This document shows, one piece after another, positions 1-11,690 of a DNA stretch of 64,000 nucleotides. Every line of letters starts with the position of its first letter. Position 1 is the stretch's first letter. The notes under the pieces are model-generated. The model was not told the DNA's origin, did no database searches, and worked only from the letters and a program-made list of their open reading frames with translations. Source of the stretch: Tetragonia tetragonoides (lineage: Eukaryota; Streptophyta; Magnoliopsida; Caryophyllales; Aizoaceae). The stretch lies in assembly GCA_038025085.1 (NCBI GenBank), contig CM076151.1, positions 7,631,001-7,695,000 of the forward strand, read 5' to 3'. Both the position numbers and the translations under genes were made by a program.

Positions 1-3000
1 GATATCATAGGGCTGATAACACCAGAAAACTCAACCAGTCAGAAGATATGGGATGAAAATCAATAAAACAAGAGTAACACACACGCGAATGAATGCATCT
101 TCAGCAGCTCCATCAAATAGACCATACAATTGATGAGACAGCTATGAGATATGCTTACCTTCAGACCTGACTCAATAACAAGATCTACGAACCCAGAAGC
201 AAGAAGAGCATAAGCATAGCAGTCGCAGCCATAAAGTGGCACTTTAACCTGTTTCACCAGTAGACTTTAGACTAAGGCATAAATTGCAAAGTAACAACTA
301 AAGTCACCATATGGACACTTTTTTACATTTGAAATATCTGTAAATAGACATGCGCATACCTTATTTCTGACGCGGATGAATGCATCTTCAGCAGCTCCAG
401 CAAATAGATGGGGGCTTGTAGTGTACCTTAAGAGAGGCAAGCAGATCACAGCTAAAACTATTGCCATAATAAATTGATTGTAAGTATGTAAATACTTCAG
501 TTGGTGGCTTAAAACACAATAAAAAAGGGAAATACCAATATAAGAAGACCTACAAATAAGCTTGTGACAGGTCTGCACAGCTTCGAGTGGACACTTCTTG
601 TCCATTTAATGTGGTCCTTCTTCCCCTTATACCAATCCATCTCTCTCTTAAAATTGGTTGGTCAATTATGCCGAGAATCTACAATCCAACATAACACGTG
701 TAACGAATTCAGATGAGGACATGATAAATAAACATAGCAGCTGAATAGTTTGTCATATAGCAGCTGATGTACACACGAATGCAGAATTAAACACAAGGCA
801 ATAGCAAAACAACACGCCATGCGAAATCTCTATTGTATGGGTAGATTGAAACAAAGAGCAATGCCAAAACAAAACTACTACTATTTAATGCTTCACATTT
901 GATGCACAAAAATCGCAATTGGTTCATACCGGCTTACCCTTGTACAGAAGAGCAATGAGAGTACCAAATAACGGTTTTCCTGGAGACATGGAGAAACTAC
1001 GTGAGTTGACATCCTACAATACAATAGATACATACTAGAACGTTAACTAAGAGAAACAGTGCAAATTACCAGTAATGAAGCTCTTAGTGCCATCAATGGG
1101 ATCTAGGACCCATACATAATCTGAATGTTTTTCGCTACACCTCCAACCATTTTCCTCTCCAAAACTGCAACCAAATTCACAAGTTACTAATTCAAGATTG
1201 ATATGTTAGCCACAGATATGTTAGCCGAGATGTTCAAAGGTAGCACCTATTCCTAGTGATATTGTATCATACCATACGGAACATTTTTCTATTAGGCCTA
1301 TTCGCACACCAAGCAAAATCGCTTCTAATGTGGAAGACATGACAATGTGAGTGGGCTGAAAATAACAGTATCAGGATGTAGCTTGTATATCTTTAACTTA
1401 CATTGCATGAGAAGGAAAATTTTCCATAATTATGGCAATCATAGATTCCTCTGCCGCTCGATCAGCAATTGTGACCGGACCTAGATATCACATTATATCA
1501 ACATCAGAAAAGTTGCCAAATCCAGTATCTATCCAAAAAGCACTTGAAGAATTAAACCCAATTTCAAGTAATCAAAAGTCAGGAGTCAAGGACTACAATA
1601 AACTGTTAAGCCACTGTTTTTTTTCACAGTTCAAACCATAAGCACTTCAGGCCATGAATATGGGTCAAAAACGAAACCAGAACAAAGAACTTGAGAAATA
1701 AAACAGTGTTATCCATGTTACAATATCTGAGAAATAATCAGTTTGGTTATCTCCATGAACGCCCAACCAATCAGCTGTTCCAGATCAATGATTGTTGACT
1801 GCTTAAGAAAGTAAATTACAAATTTAGTCAAATATTCTTATACATCTTTACTTTAGACAACATTCTCCAAGATTTGCTTGACTAATCCCATAGACCCTGA
1901 GGTTAACGACCAACCTCCTGTGGCCCTGAGAGGACTCGAACATGGGACCTCTGGAATAGATATCAAAAGGTCTTACCAGCTGAGCTACACCCTCAGGGTT
2001 ATTCCTACGCATCTTTAGCAGTGATTGGATTCGTAAGTGTCAAAAAACTAAAGTGAAGCATAAGTTCTACAGCCATTCAGCACAGCCACAACTACATTTT
2101 TGCATAACCAGCTAAGGAACCATAACCTTGATCCATTGAATCAATCAAATAATTCTTCCTTCCAAGTTAGCCAGTCAGCTGTCTTGTATTGCTTACTTGA
2201 ATTGATTTTTTCTATTAACCATTCAACGTGCATTGTATGTGGTAGCTAAACAAAGAAGCACTCATGATTAACAAGTCAGAATGATGCAGAAGAACAAGCT
2301 TAACAACCAAACTAAAAGAAATCTGAAAAAACAGAAACAGAAAAGAAAAAGTAGTCTCACATTTTTTTTTATAGTGTCTGATTGACAATTGTTTCAGAAT
2401 GTTGCCTGATTTACTATTCGTTTCAGAACGGTGAAAAACTAAAATTTAGACTAACAAAATCTAGGATAGTGTGTAATTTCTCGCTTGCCAATACTCAAAG
2501 CTTAGGAAGAAACCAGAAACCGTCTCCAGATTGTAGAACTTAACAAAGTGAACTAAGCAACTAAGGCACTGAGCAATCCAACAAATCAAAATAAGTAAAC
2601 TCCAAACCTAGGTAATCTCTATAAGACGCTTGAACAGTCACTAAAAAACTCAACACAATTGAATTGTATGCTACAAACCGCGGTACAAGGCGTTATTCAG
2701 AAACTAACAGTCAATCAGACACATAATTTGTCTCCTTCTCTACAAATAAGATACCTAAATTGCTACACATGCATCATCGTGGATTCTATGTTAAAAATCA
2801 AAATCCATTTCACATTGCAAAAATAAGTTAGTGACCAAATAATGGAGACTAGCTTCAAGCTCATTAAAAAACCTAAACCTCAACAATGTCATATACACCT
2901 GAAAATTAAGCACGAATTTGAAGAATAAGCTCACTTAGGTCACTTTTATCAAGAATATCAAATTTCTTCAACTAAGATACCTAAATTTCAAAAAAAAAAA

Positions 3001-3860
3001 AAATTGCCGATAATCAACTAACTCATAATAACTGAGAAAGAAAATGCTAAACATGCATAATCGATACAGAGCTCACAAGATAATCGAAATTCACTTCACA
3101 TTGCATAACTCACTACAGTAACCAAATAATGAGACTACAATCTAATTTAACAAATCAAACCTCTGCAGTGCCACAAATAACTTGAAAATTAAGCACGAAT
3201 TCAAAATTTAAACTCACGTAGGTCATATTTAGGAAGGATATCGAACTTCTCCAAATAATAAACCTAAATTTCAAGATGAATGCCGATCATCAACAAACTC
3301 ATAAAATCATAATAACTGAGAGAGAAAACGCTACACATGCATAATCGATACAGAGGTCAATTAAAAATCGAAATTCATTTAAAATTGCATAACTGAATGA
3401 CTCAAGTAATCAAATAACCGATACTAGCTTCAATCTAATTGAACAAAATAAACCTCAACTTCCACAAATTACTTGAAATTTAAGCACGAATTCGAAATTT
3501 AAACTCACTTAGGTCATCTTTATCAAGAATATCGAATTTCTTCCGAAAGTACTTTCGAATAACTTCGCCAGCAGCATCAGCGAGCTTATTCGCAACATCA
3601 GCGAACCGATCGATTTCGCGATCATGGAGGTTTGATTGATGGACATCAGTTTGGCTAGCGAAGAGCTTCGAATTTGAGGCCGCCATTAATGGCGATAGAT
3701 TAAGACTTTGAGCTGGATAGGAGAGACTGGAGGAAGAAGAGAGGAGAGAGAATTTGGAAGAGAAGAGGTGAGATTGGTGGTTAGGTATGAGAAGAGAAGG
3801 GTTTGAGGAGAGAGAAAGGAGTGGTGGTGAATGGGAGAGGAGGTGAGATTGGGTGAACAT
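1..3860 (-). CDS. IMPL2: IMPL2-like histidinol-phosphate phosphatase, 3' end missing
   Basis: Inositol-monophosphatase-family enzyme of the plant IMPL2/HISN7 type, which in Arabidopsis removes phosphate from histidinol phosphate in plastid histidine synthesis. Exons, in coding order: 3860-3509, 1480-1402, 1164-1070, 979-930, 678-554, 426-360, 248-159, 12-1 (continues beyond the edge). They join in frame into 290 codons. Visible motifs: a GEE metal-binding motif at residues 146-148 and DPIDGTKSF at 165-173, the family's metal and substrate site. The last visible residues, PYD, begin the C-terminal metal-binding part. The first ~58 residues are rich in Ser and Leu, as in a chloroplast transit peptide. 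I chose the ATG at 3860 because its MFTQSH start resembles the Arabidopsis protein; in-frame ATGs at 4013 and 3686 are alternatives. Intron 1 is 2 kb and holds repeated copies of the exon 1 end. Family call is firm; the histidine role is from homology. Confidence 0.93.
84..120 (-). repeat. Partial copy of IMPL2 exon 6 inside the last visible intron
   Basis: About 36 bases match part of exon 6 (roughly 373-408) with only a few differences, in the same orientation. The copy lies between exon 7 and exon 8 and has no obvious splice sites, so it is probably an inert local duplication. Confidence 0.75.
1890..2005 (-). mobile_element. tRNA-derived SINE-like sequence in IMPL2 intron 1
   Basis: Read on the minus strand, an A box (GTAGCTCAGCTGGTAAG, 1973-1989) is followed by a B box (TGTTCGAGTCC, about 1932-1942), the internal RNA polymerase III promoter of tRNA genes and tRNA-derived SINEs. 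There is no acceptor-stem pairing or anticodon arm of a functional tRNA. The 3' limit and target duplication are not clear. Confidence 0.6.
2757..3550 (-). repeat. Threefold ~280-bp repeat covering the IMPL2 exon 1/intron 1 junction
   Basis: Three diverged units in direct order, about 2757-3037, 3038-3320 and 3321-3550. Each holds the same run of landmarks: a 'cacatgcat' block, a 'taagcacgaatt' block, a 'ctcac' splice-donor block and a copy of the last ~36 coding bases of exon 1. The unit at 3321-3550 carries the real exon end (3509). The other two carry exon-like pieces ending in potential donors at about 2934 and 3217. Both copies still read in frame as variants of KFDILDKxDL. Confidence 0.85.
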
Positions 3861-4076
3861 TTGCGCTGAGAGAGAGAGAGAGAGTAAAGCAGGCGGGAAG
3901 GTGATGCTTTGAGAATCTGAAAGTTGAGGAATGTGACTTGTGAGCGAGAGCGAGTACTCTTTTGAAGACTTTAGACAAAAAGGCAAAAAACACTCCAAAC
4001 TTTCAAAGTTCAAACCGGGGTCGACAATTCATATTATACGTGTAGTGTCGAGTTTGTATTTCTCACGATAATTTTG

Positions 4077-4290
4077 GATTGGGTTCATATAGTGTCAGGT
4101 TGATTTTGTGTGTGTATTAGTAACTTCAGATCGGATTTTAAGGATTAGGTTCATATGGTATCATGTTCGTGTGTGCATTAGTAATTTCAGATAGCGTGTG
4201 TATTAGTAACTTCAGATTGGGTTTAAGGATTAGGTTCATATGGTATCAGGTTCGTGTGTGCATTAGTAATTTCAGATCGAATTCGCATTG
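4077..4290. repeat. Tandem repeat upstream of IMPL2
   Basis: Three imperfect copies of a 65-85 bp unit containing 'ggattaggttcatatggt' and 'cattagtaatttcagat' lie 220-430 bases upstream of the IMPL2 start. They may overlap its promoter. No function can be read from them. Confidence 0.8.
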
Positions 4291-4903
4291 TGTTTGAATG
4301 TAATGTCGTGTAAGTCATTGCACACTTTAATCTGAACCGTCAACATTAAGCATTTTATCAATACCTCATTGCCGTCATGGACACTTACACTTACTACGGC
4401 ACTTACTGTGCAATGTTACAAGATTTTGCTACTAGTGTTTCATTTTTAATTCAACCGTGCACAACATTGTGTTCTCAAGGCATGGCGTAACCTTAGCTAA
4501 ATCTAATGTTTTTGCGCATTGATGAGTAGACTTTTGAGGTACAAATTGAAATGCACCATAGTAGTACACAAAATCTCCATGTTCTTCAAAATCTGACCAC
4601 TATTAATGAACGATAAATCTACACATAAAACATCATCAAGCTAGGATGACAAGTAATAAAACAACCAACACCTCAAACAACATAAATTCAGAATCTGTTT
4701 ACCTTACAAAAATAACAATTCTACACTCTAAAGACACACTAACTCACAACTAATCCTAACACACAATCTCCCCTACACAATACAGTGGGTAATATGCAAA
4801 TGGATTATTCAACATCATAAGTTTGCCATATCCAGTAGAGCATATCTTCCCACCAACACACCAACTAGAAACACAATGAAAACTATTTCAATTTCCTGCT
4901 TCA

Positions 4904-7162
4904 TCAGTGATGACCAGTGCCAGGCAATTTTTCCTTTATTTTCTCCATTATCCCTTTCTTGTCGTCATCTTCGTGGTGCTCGACAGCAGTAGAAGTGATC
5001 ACTTCTGTGGTGGCGGTGGCGGTGGTGGTTTCAGTATGGCGTGCATCTTTGTCCTTGTCCTTGTGTTTCCCACTGCCAGTCAACTTCTCCTTAATTTTCT
5101 GTGTCAATCCTTTCTTCTTCCTCCTCCCGCCCTCGACTTCATGACCTTCACCTGTGCCTTCCTGGTATTCACCTTCCGACTATGCAAACAAGGATAGATG
5201 TAACTATCCATTGAGAGTATTTCATTCTTCGGACAAAAAGTTTGTTAGTGAAAACTGTTACTCCCTCCGTTCCTATGAAACTCTACCCTTTGTTTTTGGC
5301 ATAAAGACCAAGGCAAACAAACTAATTTTGACACTTACTTTCTCCTTGTATCCTCAAGGTTAATGAGAGTATGAAAAAGGGGTAGAGGTAGGTTTTTACA
5401 AAAATGACAGTAAAATAGTCTTCCACTAGAAAATTGTTTATTACCATGAAGAGAAATGAAAAGAATTTTAACGAAAACATCCCAAATAGGCAAATGATAA
5501 AATTAGGAATTGAGAGAGTATAAGACATTTGACACCAATACCGTAAATATGAGTTGCCTGTATGCTGTGGTGGCAGTTGAATGCCCAAAATTACCAAATT
5601 GGTCCTTTAAGTAACCACGTTTGGACAATCAGGTCCTTTAAAAAACTCATGAGACAATTTAGTCCTAAAAACGATTAATTTGTCCTTAAAACCAGAATCT
5701 GAGAGAATCTCATTTAAAAAGTACTTTTAAATTGATTTTCGTATTTTGGACTAATTTTCATAAATACTAATTCTTTTCTTTGTTTTATTCCCTTATTCTT
5801 TTTTCCTTTCCCCTTTCCTTTTCCCTTTATTTTGGTCGCCCCTGTCATTTTCGTAAATACTAATTTTTAGAATTGAAATATTTGCTGACCCCTAGCTGTA
5901 CAGTGATGACGAAGATGCCTTCCAAAAGCTTCGTCCTCTTCAAATCTTCAGTCACAACTCACAGGTCAAGATCTCTTGCTTTTTCTCTAATGTTTCGTCT
6001 TTTGTTTTTGCAGGTTCAGTAATAGCAAGGTGGGTGAAGGCAAGTAATGAAGATGCTGCCAACTCATTAGGTTGAGGGGAAAGGAAAATAAAGGGGAAAG
6101 GAAAAAAGAAAAAGGGAATAAAAGAAAGAAAAGAATTACTTAGTATTTACGAAAATTAATCCAAAAATACAAAATCAATTTAAAATCATTTTTTAAATGA
6201 GATTCTCCAAGATTTCGGTTCTGAGGGGAATCTGCACAAATAAATCGTTTTTAGGATCAACTTGTCCCATGAGTTTTTTAAAGGACCTGATTGTCCAAAC
6301 GTGGTCACTTAAAGGACCAATTTGGTAATTTGGGGCAATTGAATGGTATCCAAGATGAAATTGTACCTATCTCTTGGTTAGAAGCTCAATTATGTTCATT
6401 CACAAGCTTATTTAGAAATCATATTTAGTGTAAATTGTATAGTCTTAACTTATTTAAAATCAATGATTACTATGCCATGATTGGGAAATCAATAAACAAT
6501 AGTATTTCTTAGGGTGTGTTCCTTCTACGTACTCATTTATCTTAGGGTGTATTCTTTTCACATACTCATTCATCTAAGTGATCTACTACTTTTTCTCTTA
6601 GATATTATTATTCAGTTTAGTCGAACAGTCTCGTGTATTATAATGGTTACTTTGATAGTTCGATTTTGCACAAATCTTAAGGAGTGTATCAAATTGGAAT
6701 AATCAAAAATAAAACAGATGATATATAATCATTGTCAGACGAAGGGAGTAGTAACAAAATTAACAAGTTTAATTTGCTCACCGAGCTAGTGCTTGAGCCG
6801 CTACTAATTTGAATCTCACCAGACCTACCAGTAATCCCACCACCTATAGGCTCCTCCCCTACAGTTTCTCTCCTTGGCTGATATTGACCTCCTTCCGTCT
6901 CACGTCTCTCGCCTTCCATCGCGGCTCCAAGTGTCTCACCCCCGCCATGCAACACCGCTCCTAGCGTCCCAGCAGCCCCACCAGTGGTGGCACTATGACC
7001 ACTGGAGGGTGCAGAGTAAGTGGTTGCGGTTTGATCCGAGCTCGTAAAAGCGACTCCAGTAAGGTGCATGGGGTTTCCATGCTCATCTGTAAGCTTAACC
7101 GGATTCCCTAGCTCATCTGTTAGCTGAATTGGGTTGCCATGCTCATCTCTTAAACTCGCCAT
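4904..7162 (-). CDS. Dehydrin, Y3SK2 type
   Basis: Group 2 LEA protein: an intrinsically disordered hydrophilic protein that protects membranes and proteins during drying, cold or seed maturation. Exons 7162-6782 and 5179-4904 join in phase 0 into 218 residues. Three Y-segment-like motifs lie at the N terminus (DEHGNP 6-11, DELGNP 16-21, DEHGNP 26-31). A Gly/Thr-rich middle follows. The serine run (SSGSSTSS then SEGE) is split by the intron, the usual intron site in this class. Two K segments follow: RRKKGLTQKIKEKLTG at 146-161 and DKKGIMEKIKEKLPG at about 200-214. The start chosen is MASLRDEHGNP; an in-frame ATG seven codons upstream is less typical. A 1.6-kb intron carries a long inverted-repeat transposon. 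ABRE-like sites lie 180-265 bases upstream, which fits ABA control. The serine run is short for an S segment. Confidence 0.95.
5584..6335. mobile_element. Mutator-like foldback MITE in the dehydrin intron
   Basis: Inverted arms of roughly 250 bases (5584-5840 and 6085-6335) begin CCCAAAATTACC and end GGTAATTTGGGG. The flanks are cagttgaatg (5574-5583) and caattgaatg (6336-6345), a 9-10 bp target duplication with one mismatch, as for Mutator-like elements. The centre (5841-6084) is unlike the arms and contains a stretch with exon-like composition and potential splice sites, possibly captured host DNA. The element lies wholly in the intron, so the pre-mRNA could form a long hairpin. Confidence 0.8.
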
Positions 7163-7342
7163 GTAGTTTTTTTTGCTTGTCAATATGATAATACTCCTAT
7201 GTAGCTATATTTTTCAACTTCTACACTTAAAGAGTATAGTTGGATGATCTCAAAATGTTTAGATAAAAGTGAAACAAAGATATAACCAAATTGCAGACGG
7301 TGCATGTAAACTGAAGTTGTGTTTGTTTGTTGAGTGAAGGTG

Positions 7343-7426
7343 GACACGTATGGATACGTGTTATTTGAGGTGCTTCCACGTTAGCAGATAATCCAGACGT
7401 GTCTTCATTTCTAGCATGACACGTGG
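7343..7426 (-). promoter_or_regulatory. ABRE/G-box cluster of the dehydrin promoter
   Basis: Four ACGT-core sites lie 180-265 bases upstream of the dehydrin start: gacacgt (7343-7349), tacgtgtt (7355-7362), gacgtgtc (7396-7403) and gacacgtgg (7418-7426). The last is a strong G-box ABRE. Multiple ABREs are bound by ABF/AREB bZIP factors and give ABA and drought response in known dehydrin genes; for this gene it is an inference. Confidence 0.75.
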
Positions 7427-7653
7427 ATTGTGGTGTGTTTGGTTGGCTTGTGTTTGTCTCCTGCTAATAAGGTATCAGAACTGGCAGTGTTGCTAATCTT
7501 TACCAACCTTGTATAACTTGGATATGTATCAACTGTCAAGAATGTCTGTTTTTTTTCACATGAAAAGAACAGTTGGGCGCTTTCAACAGATGAAGTGATA
7601 AGCTCCGCAAACAAGAAAAGATGTCCCTAGGTGACAGATATTATAAATAGAGT

Positions 7654-7833
7654 GAGACTCTATTTTCTTCAACGGAAATGGTGCAAAATGGTGAGGAACG
7701 GCGTGGCACGGCACGGAACGGTGTAGATAGTGGAGCAAAATGTGAGATAAAATAAATTACATAATGCGATACGATGCACTGCGGAAGGAAACAGAACGGA
7801 GCATAGAAACGACGAAAAAATAGGGTCTACACC
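7654..7833. mobile_element. Short MITE-like element
   Basis: Ends are inverted and similar: left GACTCTATTTTCTTC, right reading inward GACCCTATTTTTTCG. The interior is rich in 'acggaacgg' motifs. It resembles the elements at 22965-23148 and 43901-44050, so it is one of a local family. Target duplication not certain. Confidence 0.5.
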
Positions 7834-9285
7834 ATCTCTTCGACAACAATGGAAAATTTGTCTACCCCTTATGCTATTACCAATTTACCATCATTTATTT
7901 ATTTTGAGTTTTGGTTCACATTATTTATTGGAGCTAGCTTGTCCATTAGAAACAAGATATTCAAAATGTTTCGCGTAAAATCGTTGTGAAACAGTTAAAA
8001 GTGAAAAGTTTATTCAAAATGCAACATTATTGCTTGATAATTTTTAGTCCAAAAATAACATTTTAACTCAAAATATGTAACATGGTTTTTGGTTTCACAG
8101 TAAGACTGCTATACTTACAAGTTTTTGTGCCTTATGTTTTCAACTGATAAAAGAGAAGTAGGTGGAGTCAATAGAAAGATTGTCCTGTTGACTTTTCCAA
8201 TAAATACTGATGAACGGATATCATGCTTCCAAGCTAAATGGTTCAATGGTCCTCAGCAGATGTACACCACTGGTGACCTCTTTGATTATTGTACATCACC
8301 AAAGCGCATGCTTGGGAAGAATTGGACATTTCAATCATAGTGGTCGTACTAGTACATAATAATAATTGAGGACAGTGTCATATTAGTGCCTAGTGGGACA
8401 TTAAGGTTTAGAATTCAACTATTCACATATATCACGAAACAGCAAGTCAAGTGTGAGACCAAATCACAGAAAATTGGGGTCGCTATTTAGACATTGGGAT
8501 CACTTATGGTGAGCACTGAGCAGTGGCCTTTGTTTTATTGAATAGTGATCCCTGTCTCACCAAAAATTACGAAAAAACCGTCTTATAAAAGTTTTTGCAT
8601 CAAGAAAAACGTTTCTGCCTGGAAAAACACAGTGCAAGACATAATTTGGGTGGGGGGGATAGTGAAGGCCCAGCAGAGAGAGCTAGATCAATCTTTAGAT
8701 GCGTGCAAATTAATGTAATACAAGTACATTTTTTCCGGATCAAATAATATTTAATTTGATGGTGGAAATGAATTTTAAATGTACACAAACATGATTTAAG
8801 ATAAAACAGCTCCCACTTGATTCACCTAAATTCTCCTATATATTGAGAACTATATTTCCTTCTTTTCTTTACAGTGTCATACCACCAACCTAAATCCTTG
8901 TACTATTGCACTAAGAGATGTATTCAACCAATTTAGATATAATATACGAGAGCGAAAATTCAGCTTCATTTGCATTTGAATGTGACAATCTGGGAACAAA
9001 CAATCACCATTTTCACATGAAATATGAAACTCACAGAAAACCTGCAAAAGAAGTTTAATTTGTGTTCACAGAGTGGATTAACCATCAAACAAGTTAAATT
9101 GAGGGGCTAAACCAGCCTCAGATCTTTATAATGTAAATGCCGAACAGCGAGCGCTCTATGTATGAGCAAAATTATTGACCAACAAAAACTTTCGACATTC
9201 ACTTTACTCAATCCTACTACTTCAGCAATTTACTGTTATCTGAGAGAAAACTTACCTCCACAGTTTCAAACAGCACTAGAAAAGT
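7834..9285. other. Spacer between dehydrin and RING gene
   Basis: AT-rich sequence. A 71-codon open frame at 8125-8340 (+) has plausible composition but no family I recognise and no splice context. About 9050-9285 is likely the 3' untranslated region of the RING gene. Nothing else is supported. Confidence 0.5.
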
Positions 9286-11690
9286 TCATTCCTTGCTAGA
9301 TTTCGCCCAAAACAATCCTTTTTTCTTAATGGATGGGCTTTCTGAAGCAGATTTATTGTTCCTCAGCCCAAAGGAGAAATGCCTCCTCAGGAAAGGCTTT
9401 GCTGCTGAAATCTTCAAGCTAGAGCTTGTGCTTAGCTTGGGGCTCTTTCCCTCGTGTGGACTACTCCTCCATTGGTCAAAATCAAATGAGTTGTCAGTAT
9501 CCAGAACACGATTCCTCGACTTCTTGTTGTATCTAGCTTTCAAATCTCTTTCTGCCTTCAGCATTTTTCCAGATAGTTTCAAGGTTTGCTTCTCACCGAA
9601 TGTACAAACTGGACAGGCAGGGTCGTATTTATTGATATCAGGTGTTATAGCTTCCAAGCACTCTGCATGATATACATGCCCACATATCAAAACAGCAACT
9701 ACAGATAAATCGCTGCCAACAATAATTTTCTGGCTGCTCCAAGCTGATTTTTCAGTCAGGAGCTTTGAGCAAATCCCACATGTTTGGAAATCCATAGACA
9801 TGGAAGCAGAATCCCGACCACTAGCTCGGCTCAGTTTGTGAGGAGTAAAGCTGCAGCAGTCACTATCAAATGACCACCGTTCTATCTGTGATGTGGACAT
9901 GAGTTCTGAAAAGGCATGTGCTGACCAACCATCTGAGGACCTGCCACATGAACCCCGAGTTGATTCATTGCTGGCAGCAGGAATACCGTAGGGGATCTGG
10001 CCTTCTCCAACAATGGAATTCATACTAGGTGAGGTCCTGCCTGAGCTGTGGCTATCCAATGCCTGGTGGGCCGGCTGGTTCTCTGGCGAGCCTCTGGGCC
10101 ACGGAGATGGGGTTGACGAGGGTGGAAGCATATGACTTTGGGATGACAGAGGTGACATTGACAATGAACGTGTTGAATGCACCGGAGATAATAGTTTGAC
10201 AGAAGCAGGGTCTGAAACTTGAGGAGAGTCTGCAGATTGTTTCACCTAAATAGCATCAATAAAAAAAATTATTGGCAAGACAAAATACTAGAACATCCCA
10301 CAATGAAAAGGCACAACATATTGCTATAAACGACAAAAATTCCAATAAGTACCTCCACAGAGATATTCCTCGCAATAGATTGGCCTGCAATAGCAACAAA
10401 AGCCTTGTAAATCACAATACGGCAACGATCAAAATTTTGCACAGTGATAAAGCTCGGGTTTCTAATAACATTTCATATAGCTTCCAGCTGCAAATACCCA
10501 AATGCAAGAAACAAGGTCACTCCATCCTCCCAAGTTTTTACTGTTAATTACACTCAAGTCAGTTGCTTACAATACATGTATCACGCCCTCATATGGCCTC
10601 TCTTCTTTGTGTACCACTACCATGACAAATGCCAGAGACTATAATTATTACTGGAACGGCATAATATCTCCCACTGTCATAAACAATTCTATCACCATTC
10701 ACCACATCATTACACCACTGTCTGACCATAACTGGAAACCAACTAACCAAGTCCATCCAACTATTTATAGAATCCAGTCTTTCTTAGTCTACAAAATAAA
10801 CTTCTGATATCGTTCCCTTCAACAGCTATTTGTACTCAGTTCACGTGTTTGACTTACAACGTAATGCATAAGCCATTAAGTGTAACTTTTTCTCCTAGGA
10901 AAGAATATAAAACACGTATCTCCATTATTTTACAGATTTGCAAGTCATAAGTGACATGCAAATATCATTTATATAGCAGACATACTTAACAAACATCAAT
11001 ATCTTATTCTTCACTTGCTCATCCACCTCCCCCCCCCGGCTACTTTTTTTATACAGGGAGGGTGGGGGTCTCCTAAGCTTGCATTCATGCACATGCAGAA
11101 ATGCCAGCATTAAGAGGCCTTACAATGGCATTAAACTTGAGTAGGTAAGAGACAAAAGATCATGATTCATTGGGGCTTTGGCCTTTGAGATCATGCCTAA
11201 GAACTCTTCTTCATGCATTATCTATTTGGAGATCTACAACTCTAAAATTTTACATCAAAGGGAAATGACAAAAGAGTCTAATAGAACTTAGAGCAATTCT
11301 AATTTCTAAATGACTAGCTAACAAAACTTCAATAACTTCAATCAAGTTAAAAATGAAGACTTTACCAGACCCAGAAGTTCTCAAGTTCTTCGTGCTTTCA
11401 TGGTTCAGCGGAGATTTGTACGATGCACCCATTCGATAGTTCTCTAAGGAACTCCCTGCATCTGATGCATGTGCAGATACATCAGTTGCAGATTTAAACT
11501 CCAACGCATCATTTCTGCTGGCCACGTCAGATGACCAACCTATAGAAGCTTCTTCACCAACTACCCCAACTCGATTATCCCATCGGAAACTCCAGGATGG
11601 TGAGTGTCTAAAATTCCTGTGCTGAATTTCACCACTAGATCCATGTTGTAGAGTTTTGTCCCTGGCCGCAACACAACAGGCAGCCCCCAT
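9286..11690 (-). CDS. RING-finger protein, probable E3 ubiquitin ligase
   Basis: Three exons: 11690-11366, 10384-10353 (a 32-nt mini-exon) and 10245-9286, joined in frame into 438 residues. The N terminus MGAACCVAARD, with Gly2 and two cysteines, suggests myristoylation and palmitoylation and thus membrane attachment (inference). Most of the protein is Ser/Pro-rich and disordered. A single zinc-binding RING-type domain lies at about 275-333: CGIC (275-278), CGHVYHAEC (307-315), CPVC (330-333). Outside the RING it matches a plant-specific family of uncharacterised RING proteins with the same MGAACCVAA start and a conserved HSPSWSFRWDNR stretch near residue 30. The C terminus is basic (KKKGLFW). 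The mini-exon is needed to keep phase between exons 1 and 3 and encodes a stretch ending ISVE. E3 activity is inferred from the RING only. Confidence 0.88.

Noticed and set aside
1890..2005. Functional tRNA gene
   Set aside because: A and B boxes are present but stems and anticodon arm do not fold as a tRNA; called SINE-like instead.
8125..8340. 71-codon plus-strand frame
   Set aside because: Reasonable composition but no recognised family, no splice context and no neighbours to support it; kept only as a note in the spacer entry.
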